DNA of 64,000 nt, taken from NCBI GenBank assembly GCA_038025085.1, contig CM076141.1, positions 16,122,001-16,186,000 of the forward strand. Direction: 5' to 3'. A program made the position numbers and the translations under genes. The notes below the pieces were generated by a model. It did not search any database and was not told the origin of the DNA. It saw nothing but the letters and a program-made list of their open reading frames with translations. Below, one piece after another: positions 12,501 to 22,821 of the stretch; position 1 is the stretch's first letter, and each line of letters begins with the position of its first letter. The DNA is from Tetragonia tetragonoides (lineage: Eukaryota; Streptophyta; Magnoliopsida; Caryophyllales; Aizoaceae).

Positions 12501-13620
12501 CACTTTTCATGCATATTTGTGATCACACAAATTGCAATTGCAATTCTACCTTATAGTTTCATAATTTTACTATATAATATCATAATTTAACTTTATGCTT
12601 TTGTCATAGTAATTAGCTTATAATGACCGATCAAGATAGACCCATCAGTTTGTAACTTTCCTTTTTTTTAAAGGGGTTCATAATTTACATTTTAGTTGTT
12701 GCTAGACATAATAATTATAAATTCATATAAGCATCAAAATGCTGATATAAATTACACTCTAATTAAAAAATTATAATGTTGCAACATACTTTTATGATTT
12801 TACTGTATATTACTTCTAATTTTCTACTAACTTATTAAGTTAATTATTATTGTCTATGCCGTTAGAGTAGATAGAACTTGAATTCGTGTTATGTATGAAG
12901 TGAATATAGCTCAAGTTGCCGGTCAGATGTACCCAAATGAACAAAGGATATGAATGGGAGGGTGTGGGTTGAATTCTTGTTTGGCATAGTTTTGCAGCTT
13001 TACTAAAAAAAAGAAAGTTTAGCTTTGCAACTTGTCTTTTCTTCGTCTTCTTTTTTTGCTTTCTACTAGTACGTAGAAGGTTGCAAGTGATAAAAATATT
13101 GGAATACCATACGTTTTAAAACAAAACTTAAGAATTCTTCCGAGTTTATTATTTACTAAACAGAAAGTAAAAGAATACTTTGTGAGATGAGATTCACTGG
13201 TTTTTTTTTTTTTTTTTTAAATAATTTTCAACCTTGAGTAAAAATGAAGGGAAGTAGAAGGAAGAAAATTTTTAGATATGGATAGATTGAATTTGAACAT
13301 TTAATTACAAAAGATGGAAAGATGGTTATAAATACAAAAGTGGAAAGTAACAAAGATGGCAACAATTTCAATCAGAATAATTTACTCCTATATCAATGAA
13401 GAAAGAATATTACACATTCCTTTTTAATTACTTATGAGATCACAATTTTCTACTTAATGTTATTTATCATATTTGCAAAAAGCCCTTAGTCTATTTTATA
13501 TTTGTATTTCAATCCTTATAAGATGGCAAACTAACTAATAGTCTTGAAGATATGGCAATTTCCACATCACAAGGAGACATTTTTTTTGGTCACCAATGGA
13601 GACCCATAAAATTATTGTTC
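9176..13620. mobile_element. AT-rich 4.4-kb stretch bounded by ~70-bp inverted repeats
   Basis: Left arm 9176-9247 and right arm 13,551-13,620 are imperfect inverted copies: GACAATG, TCTTCATTGGAGAC, GTGTCTCC and GATGTGGCAATTGCC on the left correspond to reversed GAACAAT, GTCTCCATTGG, TGTCTCC and GATGTGGAAATTGCC. A 17-bp direct repeat, AGATAGTAACAAGAATC, lies just outside each arm (9147-9163 and 13,634-13,650). The interior is extremely AT-rich, has no long ORF, and contains diverged copies of ATCAATCACATCCATTA (near 10,840, 10,975, 11,117 and 11,350) and of a CATAATTTTACTA-type motif (12,280-12,600). Probably a large non-autonomous DNA transposon or two MITEs in opposite orientation. Confidence 0.5.
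9511..9584 (+). repeat. (AAT)n microsatellite, ~24 units
   Basis: An uninterrupted AAT array of about 74 bases. Any open frame across it encodes poly-Ile or poly-Asn and is not a gene. Confidence 0.97.
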
Positions 13621-14472
13621 AAAAAAATAATAAAGATAGTAACAAGAATCTAGTATGTAACTAATTACCAAAATTAATTTAACTCTCCAAAAAATCAGAA
13701 AGTTGATCAAATATTAGATACATAAGTGAAACTGTGAGCTTTCAATGATCAATTGTCCTTCAAAATTGAGCACCCCAAATAATATGGTAATAAAACCGTA
13801 CCCCACCAAGTGTAAGGGATACTTTTAGGGTTTAAGAGGGTTTAGGCTAGACAAATAAGACAGCTCATTGTTCGTAGTTGATCTCTTCATCATTTCCCTC
13901 TCTTCACCATGTTCGGCGTAGCTCTCTCTTCATCATGTCCCCCTCTCTCAGTCTCAGCCAACATCGTCCTCTCCCCACCCCGTTCAAAACCAAATTTCTC
14001 GTCCATTCCCCCTTTATTTTATTTTTTTGTCCATTCCAACCCCAAACCCATTTCAACCCCGCCCTTTGTTGGAAAAAATTATTTGAATAAGTAGGGGAAT
14101 GAAATTTTTGTCAATTTAACATACCTCAAACTTTATTCATTAACATATATAACAACTATACAAGTACAATTCTTGTAAATGAAACACTCAAATACATCAA
14201 TATGATCAATAGAACAACAATATAAATAAAAGAGAGTAAGGATTAGAATTAGCCTGTTTTAGTTGGGATTATGGGTTGAGGCATGTTGGACACTTTCCGT
14301 GGAGAAGAAACACCCCTCCTGCACGAGGATTTAATTTGTTATCATGACGTTCTCCACCTCAGATACAACAACCCGTTGAAAGCTATAGGTGCAGCCAATA
14401 GCTCTCCCGAACCACCGAATCGCCCATGCTCAAAATACTAGTTTACAGTATAAAAACCATCAAAGTAATATT
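13621..14472. other. No gene recognised
   Basis: AT-rich flank, then a C/T-rich stretch (13,880-14,060) with two short overlapping open frames that look like low-complexity UTR or promoter sequence. No family assignment possible. Confidence 0.4.
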
Positions 14473-14726
14473 TGTTGGAATTATATTAGTCGGTCATCTC
14501 ATAAAGCAAAGTAGGGAGGAAGAGAGGTGTTTCTCTCTTTATCTTGGAAATATAGCTCTTTTCCATACATCCACAAGAATGGCTAAAACTCCCTTTTATA
14601 ATCAACACTTCAAGTGTTAAATCATAACCTCCCTTATTTTAATTAGCCATCAAAATAAGAGTTACAAGGACATTAAAATAGTAACGGTTACAGAAATAAA
14701 TCAAAGGAACGTTATAAATCCCAACA
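14473..14726 (-). mobile_element. Possible solo or terminal LTR (~254 bp)
   Basis: The segment starts TGTTGGAATTATA and ends TTATAAATCCCAACA, giving complementary TGTTGG/CCAACA ends as in copia LTRs. On the minus strand there is a TATAAAAG-like box (TTATAAAAGGGAG). Flanks (ATATT and TATAT) do not form a matching 5-bp target duplication, and no second LTR was found, so the call is tentative. Confidence 0.35.
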
Positions 14727-15592
14727 TATATCAACCAACATTAAGTGGTAATAAAACCGCTTTGAATAGTCACCAAATACTAAATCAAGGATTTAGATAA
14801 AATAATTTGCGTAGATAAAAAGATAAGTTAGGACACAAACTATTAGCTTATTAGAGCCTTTAAATTGGTATAAAAAAAAATATTACCGAATAAAAATTAG
14901 ACATCTAACAAATAATAATAATAGTCCTAATATTAAATTTTAAAGCATAATTTTTCAACACCCTTTTCCTCACCTCATCACTCCTCTTTGCTTTCGGTAT
15001 GAGCCGCCAAACGACTTCGGTCCTAAACCAAGTTGCCCGTGTACTTTGAACTCGCCATTGGGATTGAAACATTTGTAATTGTTTTCAGAAAAACAATGGC
15101 GGCGTCGAATCCTTGGACCTATTTTCTTCGTAGCCATTGTCAAAATTATGGAGACCGTGAGTAATTTTGCTCCAACTTCACCGTACTGAAGGTGATTGTA
15201 CCTAATCTCCTTGATAAGAATATAGACAAAGAAATGATGTGCGCAAATAGATCAGATCGATGAAGCCACGAAGAAGAATAAAATCGAGACGTACTGGTTG
15301 AAGGTTTCGGCATCGACGACCGATGCATATGGGTCCAACTAAAAATGCCATCAGCATTAAGGTATTAGTTCATGTTACTACTTTTTTTTTCTTAGTGGTA
15401 ATTACCGCAACAAATAAATCATCTAGACAGTTGGTTGTTACGGAGTCAAAATCGTTGACAAATTATCTATTTGATGTTTTTTCTAGAGATTTGGGCACAA
15501 AGAGTTGGTAGAGAATCGGTAGAATTTCCTTTTTAAATGGTTTTCTGAACCTTAAAATGAACCCAGTGACCTATATTTATAGTACAATATTG
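14727..15592. other. No gene recognised
   Basis: AT-rich flank with a more GC-rich island at 14,960-15,340. Short open frames on both strands there match no family I know. Confidence 0.4.
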
Positions 15593-15717
15593 TGTGTGGA
15601 CTTAGTTCACGGTGGATTAAAGAACAAATTTTTTTAAAAAATACCTCCCATATTCCAAAAAGATTTGGACTATATCCTTGATTCACCCTTTGGTCTATGG
15701 TGGACTAAGTCCACCCA
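15593..15717. mobile_element. Small MITE with GTGTGGACTTAGT termini
   Basis: Left end GTGTGGACTTAGTTCACGG is mirrored by CTATGGTGGACTAAGTCCACC at the right end, about 125 bp in all. The same terminal inverted repeat bounds the element at 41,750-42,046, so this is a family present at least twice here. Confidence 0.6.
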
Positions 15718-16081
15718 AGACGAGCTATATTTATAGAGAAGTTCCTCTAGGTTATATTTATGGATTTTGTTGTCTGGGGCTTGTTTGTGGATTTAGTAGT
15801 CTCAATCCAAGTTGAATGACTTAAACCCAATTTAAAAGGGCGCAATCTCATTAATTTAAAAATGGACCATTATAAAAATAAAAATGGGCTATTTAACTCC
15901 ACTCAAATTTAATTAATTATTCATTTATTTTACTTGATATTTCAATAAAGTCAACAATTTGACTTTTGATTCGACTTAGCATCCGATGTGGCATATTTCA
16001 TTTTTTTATGCCTACAAATTTGCCCATTCGAGACAAGGTCACGTACACGCTCCCAGTGTTTGCATGTGGCCGAGTCTCGCC

Positions 16082-16269
16082 TTTTTTTTTTTTTTTTTTT
16101 TTATGCTATATAGACTTATCGTCATGGATCAGAAGCAGGATTATATAGCTATTATTGAGCAGATCGATTAAAGCTATTTGCGTATTAGGTTTGATTGTTT
16201 CGCAGTTTCTAAAATTCAGTCAGTAGATAGCAATCTGTTTGCATGTTTTTCCAGCACGGAGGCTTGAGG
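16082..16269 (-). repeat. Inverted copy of the PPR 3' flank with a poly(A) tract
   Basis: Bases 16,114-16,269 are the reverse complement of 8313-8469 at roughly 93% identity by eye, including GCTATCTACTGACTGAATTT and TTTAATCGATCTGCTCAATA. On the minus strand the copy is followed by a ~10-base spacer and 21 A residues (T-run 16,082-16,102). That arrangement is what a 5'-truncated retroposed transcript end would leave. No matching target duplication was found. Confidence 0.7.
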
Positions 16270-16917
16270 TATTACTATGGTGTACCCTTCCTAGAAAGTG
16301 TCACTGTACTACTCTCTTTTTGCTTTGTATGAGTTGAACTCTTGTTAGGTTCATATTGGTAATAAAATCAGCTGTTTCATACCAAAATAATTATATAGTC
16401 AGCTAGTCAAATATTCCTTGATTTTGGTAATTAGGTAATTCTTATGCTCAGACACCATGTTTGTTAGTCATGCTAGCTAGGGAGGTTCCAATTGTGATTG
16501 AATAAAGATTATCCAATTGTGATTGAATAAAGATTATATTATTGTTTATCCCTTAATGAATAAAGATGTTCATGTATTACTTGCTTCCTTTGTCCATATT
16601 CACTTTTATGTTCAAACTTTGAAAATTATGACTATAAATATTTTGCTTTAGTATTTGTAGAATACTCTCCTTTTTTTTATGGGATATGTAAAAATATTCT
16701 TGCTACACATATAAAGTAATATCAAGTATTTTCACGGTTTATGTTTTATGTAGTTTATTTTATGAACATATGTGTGTAGCTATTTATGATCAATTCTTAG
16801 TCCCAGAAGCCAAGAAAATCAAACAATACTAGAATATAGAGTCATATACATAGTAGTTGATAAAAATTGTACAACGTCACTATGCATATATAGTAGAGGC
16901 CGTTTGGAACTATTATC
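16270..16917. other. No gene recognised
   Basis: AT-rich intergenic DNA. A short direct duplication, TCCAATTGTGATTGAATAAAGATTAT-like, lies at about 16,486-16,538. Nothing else supported. Confidence 0.4.
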
Positions 16918-17397
16918 TAGGGTGTTTATATGCGGGTGTCCGAAATTTTGGGTATCCAAAAATCGGATATCCGAAATTTCGGATACCAAAATTTGATATC
17001 CGAACCCATATCCGATATTTCGGATATCTGATTTTCGGATACCCAAAATTTCGGATTCGGATAGTCGGATATCCGCTATTCGAAATATTTTTATTTTTAA
17101 ATTATTTTTTTTCCTATTTTGTGCTTAATATTTTGAAAATGTGAGCAAAATATTTTGGATAGTTTCGGATTATTTTCGAATATTTCTGATAATTTGGAGT
17201 TTTTCGGATATCCGAATATTTTGGAAAATGTTATCCGAACCCGTATCCGAAACTTCGGATATCCGTTTTTCGGGTATCCGAAATTTCGGATATCCGTTTT
17301 TTGGGTATCCAAAATTTCGGATATCCGATTTTTCGAATAATTTAAGTTCGGATATTCCAATCGGATACTCGGGTTCGAATATTTTTGAATAACCCTA
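16918..17397. mobile_element. hAT-like MITE packed with TATCCGAA motifs
   Basis: Ends are TAGGGTGTT and its near-complement AATAACCCTA. The flanks are CTATTATC (16,910-16,917) and CGTATTATC (17,398-17,406), an 8-bp target duplication with one inserted base, as expected for hAT transposition. The interior holds more than a dozen copies, in both orientations, of GGATATCCGAA-like palindromic units and TTTCGGATA, so the whole element can fold on itself. Open frames through it are repeat artefacts. Confidence 0.75.
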
Positions 17398-19211
17398 CGT
17401 ATTATCAAATCCATTAAAATGTATAAAGGTATATATTGTGTGCAAAAGTATGAAAAGTAGTGAAGATAAAAAGGTGCTTTTACAATAAAGATTAAAGAGG
17501 GCTAAATTCAATTTTTGTAAGAAAATTTTAATTAGGTACGATAGAGTTTTTATGTCTTGAATTTAGTTTGACTTTTTGTCAATGGTGTCACGTCAATAAA
17601 AAGTGGCCGAAATTTCATCGAAGTGTAGCTCAGTATATTTAGTCAAATGTGATTGTACTTTTCTATATTTTTGCCATACATCAGTATATCTTAATGAAAT
17701 TTACCCTGAAAAAATCGGCTTAACGATCTCACTACTTATTGAGACGGAAGAAACATAAATCTATCTATTTACGAGCAAGTTTTGTATCAGACCAACTTAC
17801 AAAAATACTGTAGTTATTATTTATTAGAGGGCAAAAGTAGGGATTACTTTTTATGAACCGTGACCCTTGTTTCACTTAAATGACCCTCGTCTCATTGAAA
17901 GATACAAAAGTTTTTGTGTCTACTTAAATTGTCTATTTTCCTCATATTGCCACGGTTAATAATTCACAAATTCACGGATAGATGCTAAAAAAATTACTTT
18001 GAAATAATTATTCACTCTTCCAAGATATGTAGTTAGATTATTTTATCAAAAGAAATAAGGTAAGTCAATTAGTGCACCATGTCAACATATTCAAGCTGGT
18101 AAAAAAAAGGCAAAGCTAACTTACAGCTGTGTTTATTTGGCTGAGTTGGCTCCCCAAGTATCCAACGTATTTCCCAAGGAAACTATAGGGTCAGTTAACA
18201 TTTCTATAAATATTACCCATATAATTACATTGCCCTAATTACTCAACAAGTCAAGGTTCACAACTTCTTCAACCAATCATGTCCAGTTTCTACCTGAATT
18301 TGTTGTATTTTTGTACTTCTGTTACATGAATTTGTAGTTGTATTTTTGTTTTCCATTGCCCTAATTAGTTGTATTTTTGTAGGTTTCTAGTTGTAATTTG
18401 TAGTAATTGGTTTATTAACAACCCTAGAAAGGAAAACACAAATTTACCGTAACTATTACTAGTGGTTCATGTTCTCTTTTTTCGAGAAAGAAACTTTCAA
18501 GAAATATAGTAGGCTATTTGTACACTTGATCATGTAATTATTTCTGTTGTGTTGTTGCTAAATTTTTTGTAAGGGGTTATTAATATTAAAGAGAAACTTT
18601 GTTTGTTTGCTAGCTAGGTAAATTGGTTAAGGGTGTGTTTTTTTGGGTTAAATTGATTGAATTGAATTAGACCAAATTGAATTGAATTGAATTGAATTGA
18701 ATTGAACTGAACTGAATTTTAAGAAACACTGAACTAAAACTAACACGGTGTACTCCGTAAATTTTAAACCAGACACCACTAAAGAATTGAACCAGATAAG
18801 TGAAGTTTAATGATCGTAAGTTCTAAAGGAGTCATATTTTAAAAAAGTAGGAAAATAAAATGGGACTCGATACTAAACACGGTGTATTTAGTAGAGTATT
18901 TAGCTATTTACTAATACCCTTATTTCTCGTTGACTTTTTTTGGGTGTGTTTCTGTTTCATATATTTGATTCATGGGTAATTATTTTTTCATAAATTCAGT
19001 CACCTGAACATGAATACTAATCGGTTTTTGCCTAATTATTTCCAGCAGGTTGCAAGCGTTGGATGTTTCACTGAACATCGTAGGGAGAAAATTTTGATTC
19101 ATGCTAATAAACCCACTACTGCTGCTGAAGTATTGAAACAGTGGACAAAAACTGACCAGAATGAAACAACAGCCACAAGCAATAATGAGAAAATGAGGTT
19201 TTAAGAGGGTT
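17398..19211. other. Intergenic, no gene recognised
   Basis: AT-rich DNA. Contains a (GAATT)n run at about 18,675-18,717 with a degenerate GAACT end. A short open frame 19,010-19,204 precedes the TFIIS-like pseudogene but matches no part of that family that I recognise. Confidence 0.45.
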
Positions 19212-20162
19212 GTGATAAAAATGAAAGGACTCAAAATTGGAGAAGTCCATTACTACAAAGATAGTGTGTCCTTTCCTTCACCTTCATCAATACTGATGGA
19301 GTCTGTTTGCAAAACATCATCAACCAAACATCCCGGGGTCGAAAAACCGAACAAAGAAGATGATCAGAAGAAGCAACCAGGGGTAGTGGAAGTGGCGAAG
19401 AGAACAGCTGATGCAGTTTCTAAGAAAAGGCTTTCAACTACCAGTCCCGAGTTTTTACAGTGTCTCGATGCCTTGAACAAGTTGAAGAATAGTTTCCCAG
19501 TATGTAATGATGCTCTCCATAGTACTAGTCATGTCTCGAGGTGCCTTCAATATCTAACGCAGCATCCTAAGGTGAAGATCCGTACAGAGGCTAGTAAAGT
19601 GCTTGTTTCTTGGAAGAAATTGAGTTTGGAAATTCCTCAAATTCAAAAGTTTCGAGGGCATATTCAGGAAGCATGGTCGAAAGTAAAAGCTGAGGTAAGT
19701 GATGAGAGCATCAGACGCATAGTAGAGGCTTCTGACCCAGCACATATTGCGGCCTCTATTGAAGCATTGATATACAACAAGATGAGTCAGAGCAACGGGA
19801 AATTAAAGCAGCAGACAAGGCTAAGTATAGGTCGATATTGTTCAACCTTAGGGACCCGAATAATCCAGATTTAAGGAGGCAGGTTCTGTTGGGTGAGATC
19901 AAGCCAGAAAAGCTCATCGACATGAGTGGTGAGGAAATGTCAAGTAGTAAAAGGAAGAGGGAGAATGACGAGATACGAGGTAGACATTTGATGCAGAATG
20001 GGGCTAGTAGGGAGGAAGAGGCAACAACGGATCAATTCAGGTGTGGAAGATGTGGAGAGAGGAAGTGCACTTATATATAGTCAGTTGCAGACAAGGAGTG
20101 CAGATGAGCCAATGACTACCTATGTTCGATGTGTCGAGTGCTCTAACCATTGGAAGTTCTAA
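19212..20162 (+). pseudogene. TFIIS-like transcription elongation factor, processed pseudogene
   Basis: TFIIS rescues stalled RNA polymerase II by stimulating transcript cleavage. All three TFIIS parts are present in order without any intron: the N-terminal domain (FLQCLDALNKLKNSFPV, KVKIRTEASKVLVSWKKL), the central domain (IYNKMSQS, then in a shifted frame LFNLRDPNNPDLRRQVLLGE) and the zinc ribbon ([13 protein letters not shown], then after a second shift the acidic RSADEPMT hairpin and [12 protein letters not shown]). Frame breaks lie near 19,806-19,812 and 20,070-20,085. Catalytic Asp-Glu and all four zinc Cys codons survive. Lack of introns plus two frameshifts suggests a retroposed, now dead copy; a short N-terminal product could still be made. 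Confidence 0.85.
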
Positions 20163-21355
20163 TGTACATCCTATTGAAGGATCAGAAGGATATGATCACT
20201 ATGAGATTCTATTTGCTTCTTTAAGTGTGATCATCTGAGGAATATTTGTAGAGAAACTTTAAATTTGTTTGGTAGATTTATGTATTGTTTGTATGCTGGC
20301 AAGTGATGAGGCACTCCTAAAAGCCCTTCCTAGAAGGTACTTTAGGGTGTAGCCACTGATGCCCTTTGCATCAGACTACTAGGATTATTGTTTATCCTAG
20401 TTTTTGAGATTGGGAGTATTCTATCTCCTACTGTACTTAACTATTACTCTTTTGATTTGGTTAATGAAATTTCATTTTATCAAATGATAAATAAATAAAT
20501 GAAGCACCACATTGTATGGCACATATTTGCAGCACCTCGGTTCCTCTAATACAGCTTGGGTGAATATTTATCCTGTATCCAGAATTATTCAAGCTTTCGT
20601 TCATTGGTTGCTAGTGAATAAATCCACCCTTTTTAAGACCTTGTATGGGAATATGAGGATCGACAGGGATGCATACCGTTGCGGTTATACAAGATACTCA
20701 AATGTTTTTTATGTTTCACTTCCATCCAAGGCTAAGGTTTTTGCCTCGAGGTCGTGTGCAGGTTCTATCACAGTCAGAACCAAACTGCTGAAAAGTGAAA
20801 AGAGGTGAGAAATGTGCCCTTCATCTCATCATCTGATTTGGAGAATTAAAGCCTTAAACAGTGTTTAGAGATTATGAGCATATTCAGTTGAGTTTGGTTT
20901 TTCAGCCTTTTGAGTGCCCATATGCAAGCAAAATGTTTAGTCTCTGAACTTGTTTGTTTGGTACAGTAACAATCTCTGTTTCTTCAAGATCGATTTTGTT
21001 ATGTTTAATCAATGTAGATATCCATTTTGGCAATTTAATGGCAGAATTTTGTTCAATGTTGAGCTTAATCAAAAATGCATCTGTGAAATGTGAATTGATT
21101 GATTATTAGTTTGCATAATCAATATAGTCACAGTCAAATACTCTGTATTCCTTAATTTTGGTTTTAAACAATATTGGGTTTGTGTTAAGCTTAATCAAAC
21201 ATGTTTGTTATGGTCGGCACTAGGAAGATCACTCCATTGACATGAGCACAAACATGTTTCAGTCAATTACAGTAACATGTTTTTTTCAACTTAAGAGAGA
21301 CATACAATGAGTGAACCAAAAACATGATTCATCTTTTTACTGATTTTAAAGGTTC
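20163..21355. other. Intergenic, possible LINE-tail sequence
   Basis: Bases 20,300-20,490 (CCTAGTTTTTGAGATTGGGAG through GGTTAATGAAATTTCATTTT) have the look of a plant LINE 3' end, but there is no reverse transcriptase beside it. A 98-residue open frame at 20,512-20,808 matches nothing I recognise. The remainder is probably 3' UTR and flank of the minus-strand gene that follows. Confidence 0.35.
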
Positions 21356-22192
21356 TTACAAGTCTTTAGAACAATATGGTTCACAAATACACTCTATTGC
21401 ATGAATCAACTTTCTTCTTGGTCCAACTGCATGGGCACCCATATCCTTGAGCTTCTTCATAGACAAATTTACCAATAGAAATTTATTAACATTCTTTCCA
21501 CTAAAAATCGTCACAAATTGCTCCAGTCCTAGAGAAGATAGCCACCTTCTCAATCCCCCAGCTCTAACAATCTTTCTTTCAACATTTGATGCCCTCATTC
21601 TTTTATTGAGAAGTGTTGTCGCACTGAGCAAGTTACAGCCTCCAGCTAGTCTTGACGCGTCGAAAGGACTTGAAGGCTTGTGACCAATGGAGTTTCTACT
21701 GAATTTCGAAATACCTTTTTCCTTTGTGTGTAAGGCTCTCACAGCATCAACCTGGTCTTCTTTTTTCGGTACACCTGAATTTGATTCCGTTGGCTTAACA
21801 ATTTCCACTAAACTATCATCTGGCGGAGGAGAAACCTTTCGAGCAGAGTGAGTATTTGTTTCCTGAGCTAAGGATTCTAACCCATCATTTATCCCAGCAA
21901 GGCATACCTCATGAGGATTATCACTTGGGAGCTGAGGGACAGTATTAGTCAAATTGCCAGGCACATCTCCCTGCAGATGACCTTGTTCAGGATCAGGCAT
22001 GGTGGATTGCTGAATACCAGGAAGACGAGGAATAACAATGTTGATTCTCTGCTTCTTTATAACAACCCAACTATCTTCTCCCGACAGATCTGAATCAAGA
22101 TCAACTGCCACATTCGATGGGTTCTGAAGAGCACTTTGACTACTGTTGCTTTTGACAACTGCTGCTAAATGTTTCCGCTTTGGTTTCACCAT
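21356..22192 (-). CDS. SAM (sterile alpha motif) domain protein
   Basis: 278 residues. The C-terminal ~70 residues (from about 205) are a SAM domain: GLRRWLSSLGLEQFVTIF, VNKFLLVNLSMKKLKDMG and GPRRKLIHAI, closely matching the plant family that includes At3g48800/At5g23680 (from memory). SAM domains mediate protein-protein or RNA contacts; the plant family's role is poorly known. The N-terminal 200 residues are polar and probably disordered (basic start, acidic DLDSDLSGEDSWVVI, Pro/Ser-rich middle), which fits a nuclear regulator. A splice-acceptor-like CTGAACAG ends two bases before the ATG, so a 5' UTR intron is likely. It lies 629 bp downstream of the methyltransferase gene on the same strand. 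Confidence 0.88.
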   Translation of the reverse strand: MVKPKRKHLAAVVKSNSSQSALQNPSNVAVDLDSDLSGEDSWVVIKKQRINIVIPRLPGIQQSTMPDPEQGHLQGDVPGNLTNTVPQLPSDNPHEVCLAGINDGLESLAQETNTHSARKVSPPPDDSLVEIVKPTESNSGVPKKEDQVDAVRALHTKEKGISKFSRNSIGHKPSSPFDASRLAGGCNLLSATTLLNKRMRASNVERKIVRAGGLRRWLSSLGLEQFVTIFSGKNVNKFLLVNLSMKKLKDMGAHAVGPRRKLIHAIECICEPYCSKDL

Positions 22193-22821
22193 TTCTGTTC
22201 AGCACACATACAACAATCTTAGTCATACACGGATTATACGCATACATAGTTATGTCAGGTTCAATAGCCAAGAGGAACCTAGTTAGGAGCATGTTTGGCA
22301 TTCGACATTCATGAAACAACATACAAGTGTATTATTTATCCTTCACAACCCACGAGTAGCAAGTTACATAAACACTAGCAAAGCAGATGAGTGGCAATAT
22401 CTTCATTTTAGGCAGAAGCACCACATCTCAACCATCGAATAGTGAGTGCTAAGTTTGAGATTACTTCCTATGCAGACAAGAATGGTGCATTTTTAGGAGT
22501 AGGCAGTAAGGAACATTTAGCCTATACATTCAAGCACAAAGTTGGTATATACAACAGGAAGACAAGTGGGAGGCGCAGACTTGATTACGGAGCTTGCGAT
22601 TCATCTATACCTAGTTCCAGCCAATTTATTACTGAATGATAATTACACAAAAAATCAAAATCTAATGATTTCCTTCTGTGCCATGTTTTGTTGAGGTCAT
22701 TTCGTGTGGATTCAATTCCAACATTTCATAAATAATAAGGACACGATGATTTATAGATAGAACTCAAAAAATGAGTCACTAACCTGCAAGACTAAAAGTA
22801 AAGTCACAACTCCTCAAACTC

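Noticed and set aside
14473..14726. Full LTR retrotransposon at this site
   Set aside because: Only one LTR-like segment, no matching target duplication and no primer-binding site beside it; kept only as a tentative LTR.
16857..17414. Several overlapping frames on both strands with repeated GYPKFRI-like words
   Set aside because: They are translations of the TATCCGAA palindromic repeats in the MITE, not a repeat protein; also not a CRISPR array, since units overlap and there are no spacers.
20512..20808. 98-codon plus-strand frame
   Set aside because: No family match, no start or splice context, and not conserved with anything I recognise.
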